In this document: piece by piece, positions 48,549 through 52,324 of the stretch
Layout of the letters: each line of letters starts with the position of its first letter
How positions within the stretch are numbered: the stretch's first letter is position 1
Assembly: GCA_937877565.1 (NCBI GenBank)
Contig: CALFJB010000008.1
Span: 1-52,324 of the forward strand
Source of the DNA: an uncultured Selenomonadales bacterium
GTDB taxonomy: Bacteria; Bacillota; Negativicutes; Selenomonadales; Selenomonadaceae
Direction: 5' to 3'
Length of the DNA: 52,324 nt
Translations under genes and position numbers: made by a program
Notes under the pieces: generated by a model
What the model was told of the DNA's origin: nothing
Databases searched by the model: none
What the model saw: the letters and a program-made list of their open reading frames with translations, nothing else

Positions 48549-49165
48549 ATTTGTAAAAATTTTTCAGATTGTACAGCGGCGGGACTTTTTGACATTTCAT
48601 CAAGTACGCGCTGCAGTTTTGAAATTTTTTGCTGATAGAATTTTTTCAGCAGCGGCGAATTTTCTTTCTTAGTTGTAGTGGTAATAAAAGCGGGATTTTT
48701 AACCGCGCTGATTATTTCGTAGATAATCCCGCCGACTTCCGCCAATTCAATATCTGCTACGTACCACGAATTATTTTTCAGCCACGCTTGCAACTTTTCG
48801 ATAGCGTTCATTGGTTGCAAAATTAATTGTTTGGCTGAATTTGTAATTTGCGGCGAATCGTTCAAAATTTCGGCGATTAACGCGCCGCCCATTCCCGCAA
48901 TACAAATTGTTTCAACTTCGCCTTCGCGCAGGACTTTTAAACCGTCGCCTAATCTTACGTCGATAAAATCACTTAAACCGGCGGCGGCGATATTTTTTTT
49001 GGCGGCGTCAAGCGGCTTTGAATTTAAATCGCTTGCTACTACATACGACGCCACAGAATTTTTTACAAGCTCAATCGCTAAATAGCCGTGATCCGCTCCA
49101 ACGTCAGCAACGCGGCTATTTTTCTCAACAAAATTCATTACCGCTTTAATTCTTGAATCAATCAT
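48515..49165 (-). CDS. trmK: tRNA (adenine-22-N1)-methyltransferase
   Basis: 216 residues. RVADVGADHGYLAIEL (about 18-33) is the SAM-binding motif I typical of TrmK. VRLGDGLKVL, ICIAGMGGALIAEIL and LILQPMNAIEKLQAWL are the other family blocks. The C-terminus is a coiled coil. It methylates A22 of tRNA in Gram-positive-type bacteria. It overlaps thiN tail to tail. Confidence 0.93.
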   Translation of the reverse strand: MIDSRIKAVMNFVEKNSRVADVGADHGYLAIELVKNSVASYVVASDLNSKPLDAAKKNIAAAGLSDFIDVRLGDGLKVLREGEVETICIAGMGGALIAEILNDSPQITNSAKQLILQPMNAIEKLQAWLKNNSWYVADIELAEVGGIIYEIISAVKNPAFITTTTKKENSPLLKKFYQQKISKLQRVLDEMSKSPAAVQSEKFLQIQAEIESLKQK

Positions 49166-49196
49166 AAATTCACCAACTAATTTTGGGCAAAAAAAA

Positions 49197-49272
49197 TGGC
49201 TCCCCGGACTGGACTCGAACCAGTGACTCCCTGATTAACAGTCAGGTGCTCTACCGACTGAGCTACCGAGGA
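49197..49272 (-). tRNA. tRNA-Asn (GTT)
   Basis: 76 bases on the minus strand. Acceptor TCCTCGG pairs with CCGGGGA. D-arm GCTCAGTCGGTAGAGC, anticodon stem-loop CCTGACTGTTAATCAGG with anticodon GTT, T-arm ACTGGTTCGAGTCCAGT, discriminator G. The CCA end is encoded. Confidence 0.97.
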
Positions 49273-49291
49273 ACGTTACGTTATGGACTGA

Positions 49292-49320
49292 ATTATAATC
49301 AAAGTTTTAAAACTTGTCAA
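49292..49320 (-). promoter_or_regulatory. Consensus promoter of tRNA-Asn
   Basis: Minus strand TTGACA (49320-49315), 17-base spacer, TATAAT (49297-49292), both hexamers perfect. Confidence 0.9.
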
Positions 49321-49337
49321 CCGTGTTTTAAAATTTT

Positions 49338-49366
49338 GTGCAAGATTCAAAGTTAAATGCTATAAT
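49338..49366 (+). promoter_or_regulatory. Promoter of the P-type-ATPase-like gene
   Basis: Extended -10 TGCTATAAT with TATAAT at 49361-49366; -35 candidate GTGCAA at 49338-49343, spacer 17. Confidence 0.6.
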
Positions 49367-49395
49367 ACATAAAAATTTTAGATAGGTGGTACTGA

Positions 49396-50631
49396 ATGAG
49401 GGTAAAAATTTTTTTATTAATCGACGCACTTGTTACAAGTATTTTCACGGTGTATGCCTTTTTCATGCGCGGTGAAGAAATTGCAATTTTAGCCGGAATA
49501 TCAATTTTTATAGCACTTTTTCCAATTTGTTTATGGCTGTCAAAGTCTTTAGTTTTGCAAGCCGCCAAAAATGTTCTCTCCAAAAGTGATGTAACAGTTA
49601 ATAACAAAGAGGCACTTTTAAAAGTTGTCGAAGTCGATACGGTTGCAATGCCAATGAACAGATTTTTGACGAACGGCGAATATTTTGTTACGGATTTATT
49701 TTCAGAAACACTTTCGCAAAATGAAGTTTTATCCTACGCGGCGTCAATAGAACAGTATTCAGAAAATTCAATGGGCAAACTGATTTATAAAACTGCACTT
49801 GGACGCGGCTTAAAAATTATGAAAGTCAGCGCGTTTCAAGAATTTCCTGCGCGTGGTGCTGAAGCATTAATGGAACAAAAACCCGTTAGAATTGGCAACC
49901 CGCAGTGGATTCAAGATCAAGGCGTAACTATCAGCAACATACTTTTAACGAAGGCGGATCAACTTGCAGTACACGGAAAGACGCCGCTAATTTTGAGTAT
50001 TGGAAAAATGGCGCGGGGAATTGTCGCTTTGAAAGATGAAGTTAATCCCGAAACAAAAAGTTTTATTTCAATTTTAAATCATAACGGCTTACAACCGGCA
50101 CTTTTAACCGCCGCCAACAGACGCACTGCAAAAAATTTCGCCAAAGATATGAAAGTTGAAACTGTAAGAACAGACCTTGCGCCGGATGATAAAGCACGAG
50201 AAATTCAAATTCTGCGCGCCAAAAAACAAAATATCGCAATGATTGGCGACGAAATTAACGACTTGCCTGCAATGCTTACGGCTGACGTATCAATAATTTT
50301 TAAAGATGGCTCTATGTCGCCGCTAACCGAAGACAGCGATATTAAACCGGACTTTGAAATTTCATCACTACACAAATTTTTCACATTGCGGGAAGTTGCA
50401 ATTTACGCAAAAAAAATTATCAAACAAAATTTAATAATTTCATATTTGACAATGATAATTTTGACGCCGCCCGCAATTATGTTGGCGTTGCTTGAAAATA
50501 TGCCGTTCCCGTTTTCGCCGCCAATCGCCGCCGTCGGTGTCATACTTGCAATAGTATTAATTTTTACAAATTCCCTAAGAATGCGCGGAAGCAGAAAATC
50601 AAATTTAATTATAAATTACCAAGATTTTTAG
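49396..50631 (+). CDS. P1B-type ATPase-derived pseudoenzyme
   Basis: 411 residues, half the size of a copper ATPase. It aligns with the region from TM6 to the end: FIALFPICLWLS takes the place of the metal-binding CPC helix. VDTVAMPMNRFLTNG takes the place of the phosphorylation motif IDTVVFDKTGTLTxG, so the phosphorylated Asp is Pro. SENSMGKL replaces SEHPLAKA. TAANRRTAKNFAKD replaces TGDNRRTA. GDEINDLPAML replaces GDGINDAPAL. Four membrane segments remain, two at each end. Loss of the key Asp predicts no transport; a regulatory or structural role is inference. ATG 49396 follows AGGTGG. Confidence 0.8.
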   Translation: MRVKIFLLIDALVTSIFTVYAFFMRGEEIAILAGISIFIALFPICLWLSKSLVLQAAKNVLSKSDVTVNNKEALLKVVEVDTVAMPMNRFLTNGEYFVTDLFSETLSQNEVLSYAASIEQYSENSMGKLIYKTALGRGLKIMKVSAFQEFPARGAEALMEQKPVRIGNPQWIQDQGVTISNILLTKADQLAVHGKTPLILSIGKMARGIVALKDEVNPETKSFISILNHNGLQPALLTAANRRTAKNFAKDMKVETVRTDLAPDDKAREIQILRAKKQNIAMIGDEINDLPAMLTADVSIIFKDGSMSPLTEDSDIKPDFEISSLHKFFTLREVAIYAKKIIKQNLIISYLTMIILTPPAIMLALLENMPFPFSPPIAAVGVILAIVLIFTNSLRMRGSRKSNLIINYQDF

Positions 50632-51545
50632 TCAGTGTATCTGTCAATAAATTCAAAGACTCGTTCAAAATATTTGGGCGGGTCATTTCTTTTGGAGTCA
50701 GCGTGTCCGGCACCTTCAACGACGAATTTTTCTTTAACGGGAGCATTCGACGCGTTATAAAGTCTGTCCAACATTTCAAAAGGAACGAGAGTATCTTTAT
50801 CGCCGTGAATGAAAAGCGTTGGGACTTTTGAATTTGGGACGCTAAGAATTGGCGCGGCGTCAGACACTGCAACGCCGGTTTCAATTTTACTTACCATATT
50901 AACAAAATTCATAATTGGAAATTCCGGCAGACCGAAAATTATTTTAAGTTGCCCTGTGAACATTTCATAAGCGGTAGTATAGCCGCAATCTTCGACGACG
51001 GCGCAAAGATTTTTAATATCAAGTGCGGACGCCATTAAAACCGTAGCCGCGCCCATTGAAACGCCATGAAGAACAATTTTAGCTTGTGGATCACGTTCGA
51101 CAATTTGTTCAGCCCAAACTTCAATATCTTCACTTTCAAGCACGCCCATTGTTAAATAAATTCCATCACTTGTACCGGAGGCGCGTAAATCCGGCGTTAA
51201 AACGTTGTAACCTTGCTTTAAATATTCTTCCGCGTAGTCAAAGGCGAAAGTTTGATCTCTGCCGTAGCCGTGAACTAAAATTGCCCATTTATGGCTGTCA
51301 TTGTTCGGAAAAAAATGTGTAGCGTACAAATTTAAGCCGTCAAAACTTTGTACAGTCCAAATTTCATTCTGAAAATCAGGTTGATCCGGCGCAATTAAAC
51401 TTGGATCAGCAATATTGGCTGTAGCTTGTGGCGGGCTATTGTCAGTGCGTTTGAGTGCGAATGTTACAAAATAATCGCCAATAAAATAACCGACGGCAAC
51501 GAAAATAAAAGCAATTATCGAAATTGTGATTAGGAATTTTTTCAC
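50628..51545 (-). CDS. Membrane-anchored alpha/beta hydrolase
   Basis: 305 residues from GTG 51545 (GGAG 9 bases upstream); a TTG at 51560 is also in frame. FLITISIIAFIFVAVGYFIGDYF is an N-terminal membrane helix. The hydrolase fold shows WAILVHGYGRDQ (oxyanion), NVLTPDLRASGTSDG, the nucleophile elbow VLHGVSMGAATVLM, Asp in FIHGDKDTLVPF, and the catalytic His in GAGHADS. It resembles YqkD/BAAT-like hydrolases attached to the outer face of the membrane. The substrate is unknown. It overlaps the converging pseudo-ATPase gene by four bases. Confidence 0.87.
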   Translation of the reverse strand: MKKFLITISIIAFIFVAVGYFIGDYFVTFALKRTDNSPPQATANIADPSLIAPDQPDFQNEIWTVQSFDGLNLYATHFFPNNDSHKWAILVHGYGRDQTFAFDYAEEYLKQGYNVLTPDLRASGTSDGIYLTMGVLESEDIEVWAEQIVERDPQAKIVLHGVSMGAATVLMASALDIKNLCAVVEDCGYTTAYEMFTGQLKIIFGLPEFPIMNFVNMVSKIETGVAVSDAAPILSVPNSKVPTLFIHGDKDTLVPFEMLDRLYNASNAPVKEKFVVEGAGHADSKRNDPPKYFERVFEFIDRYTD

Positions 51546-51579
51546 GGCGTTCAACTCCAAAAAAATAATTCTAGTACCT

Positions 51580-51612
51580 AAAAAAGCCTCTCCGATTGAA
51601 GAGGCTGTTAAA
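51580..51612. terminator. Terminator between tRNA-Pro and the hydrolase gene
   Basis: GCCTCT pairs with AGAGGC around CCGATTGA, with a T6 run on the minus strand, so it ends the tRNA-Pro transcript. Confidence 0.8.
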
Positions 51613-51623
51613 TTTCAAAATTA

Positions 51624-51700
51624 TGGTCGGGATGACAGGACTTGAACCTGCGACCTCATCGTCCCGAACGATGCGCGCTACCAAACTGTGCTACATCCCG
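51624..51700 (-). tRNA. tRNA-Pro (CGG)
   Basis: 77 bases on the minus strand. Acceptor CGGGATG pairs with CATCCCG. Anticodon stem CATCG/CGATG with loop TTCGGGA gives anticodon CGG. T-arm GCAGGTTCAAGTCCTGT, discriminator A. CCA is encoded. Confidence 0.96.
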
Positions 51701-51712
51701 TAAACGCCGTTA

Positions 51713-51740
51713 ATTATATCATCTTTTAAAAAAATTGCAA
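51713..51740 (-). promoter_or_regulatory. Promoter of tRNA-Pro
   Basis: Minus strand TTGCAA (51740-51735), 16-base spacer, TATAAT (51718-51713). Confidence 0.75.
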
Positions 51741-51757
51741 TAGCTACAAAAAATTTT

Positions 51758-52096
51758 TTAAACTTTAACGGAATTAGAATTTAAACTGACGAATTGCGGG
51801 AACTTTTCTGCAAATATTATGATAACCTGTAAAGCGGCGGTAGAGATTTTCCCGTTTTGAAAATCCTCAAAACTTTGAGCGCGTCTTAAAACATGATCAT
51901 TGTCGATAGTTAAGCCTTTTTGCCAATCGTCAATCAAAACATTTACAAATTGCCCAATAAAATTTTCATCAATCGCCGACAATTTAACGCCGGTTTCTTT
52001 GAAGGCGTTGGCAATTTCGTGCGCCGTCCACATTGCCAATTCTGCAATTTCATTTTTATCAAGTTCATCAATTCGTTTATCATCAAAATCAGCCAT
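51758..52096 (-). CDS. Small acidic protein of unknown function
   Basis: 112 residues, mostly helical, no signal or membrane segment. The N-terminus DFDDKRIDELDKNEIAELAMW is acidic; NFIGQFVNVLIDDWQKGLTI and AALQVIIIFAEKFPQFV are amphipathic helices. I do not recognise a family. A promoter lies at 52131-52158. The ribosome site is weak. Confidence 0.65.
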   Translation of the reverse strand: MADFDDKRIDELDKNEIAELAMWTAHEIANAFKETGVKLSAIDENFIGQFVNVLIDDWQKGLTIDNDHVLRRAQSFEDFQNGKISTAALQVIIIFAEKFPQFVSLNSNSVKV

Positions 52097-52130
52097 TTAA
52101 TCAGCCCATTTCATTTTAATTTTCTTGATA

Positions 52131-52158
52131 AGAATACTGGATTTTTAAATTTTGTCAA
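52131..52158 (-). promoter_or_regulatory. Promoter of the small acidic protein gene
   Basis: Minus strand TTGACA (52158-52153), 16-base spacer, TATTCT (52136-52131). Confidence 0.6.
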
Positions 52159-52290
52159 CGCAGAATAAATTTTTGTACAGTCTTTGGCAAAATTTTAGTA
52201 CACTGTCCGGGGACAATTTTAAATTTTTTGCAGAAAAAATGGCGTGTTGACGCGGTTTAAAAATTTTTTAAAAAATTTTAAAAAAAATGC

Positions 52291-52319
52291 TTGACAAAAA
52301 GGAAATAATGAAGTATTAT
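52291..52319 (+). promoter_or_regulatory. Strong promoter reading out of the window
   Basis: TTGACA (52291-52296), 17-base spacer, TATTAT (52314-52319). The gene it serves is beyond the right edge. A palindrome TGTCCGGGGACA lies 76 bases upstream (52204-52215). Confidence 0.75.
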
Positions 52320-52324
52320 ACGCA

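Overview
The window is a 52 kb piece of an AT-rich bacterial chromosome. Nearly every gene has a strong Shine-Dalgarno, and TTG or GTG starts are common. The gene content points to the Firmicutes: an adjacent ispH-rpsA pair, TrmK, LarE, an S55 (SpoIVB-type) peptidase, and HicAB. A 2453-residue RTX protein with calcium-binding repeats suggests an outer membrane and a type I secretion route. A diderm, anaerobic Firmicute of the Negativicutes (Selenomonas-like) is the best guess. The four-subunit ferredoxin oxidoreductase, the ferredoxin-type aldo/keto reductase and a short two-gene SUF system fit an anaerobe. This placement is inference; there is no rRNA gene here.

Layout. 1-5 kb (minus): the start of an EcoRI-type adenine methylase, a minimal sufC-sufB pair, a methyltransferase/glycosyltransferase pair, and a sirtuin. 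5-6.8 kb (plus): pfkA and a free-standing HNH endonuclease. 6.9-12.8 kb (minus): a six-gene operon korD-korA-korB-korC, an S55 peptidase and murA. 13 kb: hicAB. 13.5-19.8 kb (plus): a Cache-GGDEF diguanylate cyclase, a structured transcription unit encoding a 27-residue membrane peptide, a GIY-YIG endonuclease, clpB, and a small secreted protein behind a G10 tract. 19.8-24.5 kb: a C-type-lectin-like protein and htpG (minus), and a dynamin-like GTPase (plus). 25-27.3 kb: ispH-rpsA and a secreted protein. 27.5-36.2 kb: the giant RTX metalloprotease (minus), divergent from a secreted class 3 lipase. 36.2-41.9 kb (plus): ilvN, a second GIY-YIG endonuclease, ilvC, then larE-ppx-deoD-ybaK. 42-46.6 kb (plus): an aldo/keto reductase and the flagellar set fliI, fliJ, a transglycosylase and a MotE-like protein. 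46.6-52.3 kb: a membrane-anchored protein, thiN, trmK, tRNA-Asn, a P-type-ATPase-derived pseudoenzyme, an alpha/beta hydrolase, tRNA-Pro, and a small unknown protein.

The most unusual content lies between genes. Two families of dispersed elements occupy many gaps. One is hairpins built of seven-base repeats, mostly at 3' ends of genes. The other is mosaics of short palindromic modules whose copies differ by compensatory changes in the stems. Three free-standing homing-type endonucleases sit beside conserved genes. Two of them have hairpins covering their ribosome binding sites. Other points of interest are the 27-residue peptide unit (type I toxin-like), the P-type ATPase relative with its phosphorylated Asp replaced, an in-frame Tat-like signal without a normal start codon before deoD, and a poly-G tract in a promoter region.
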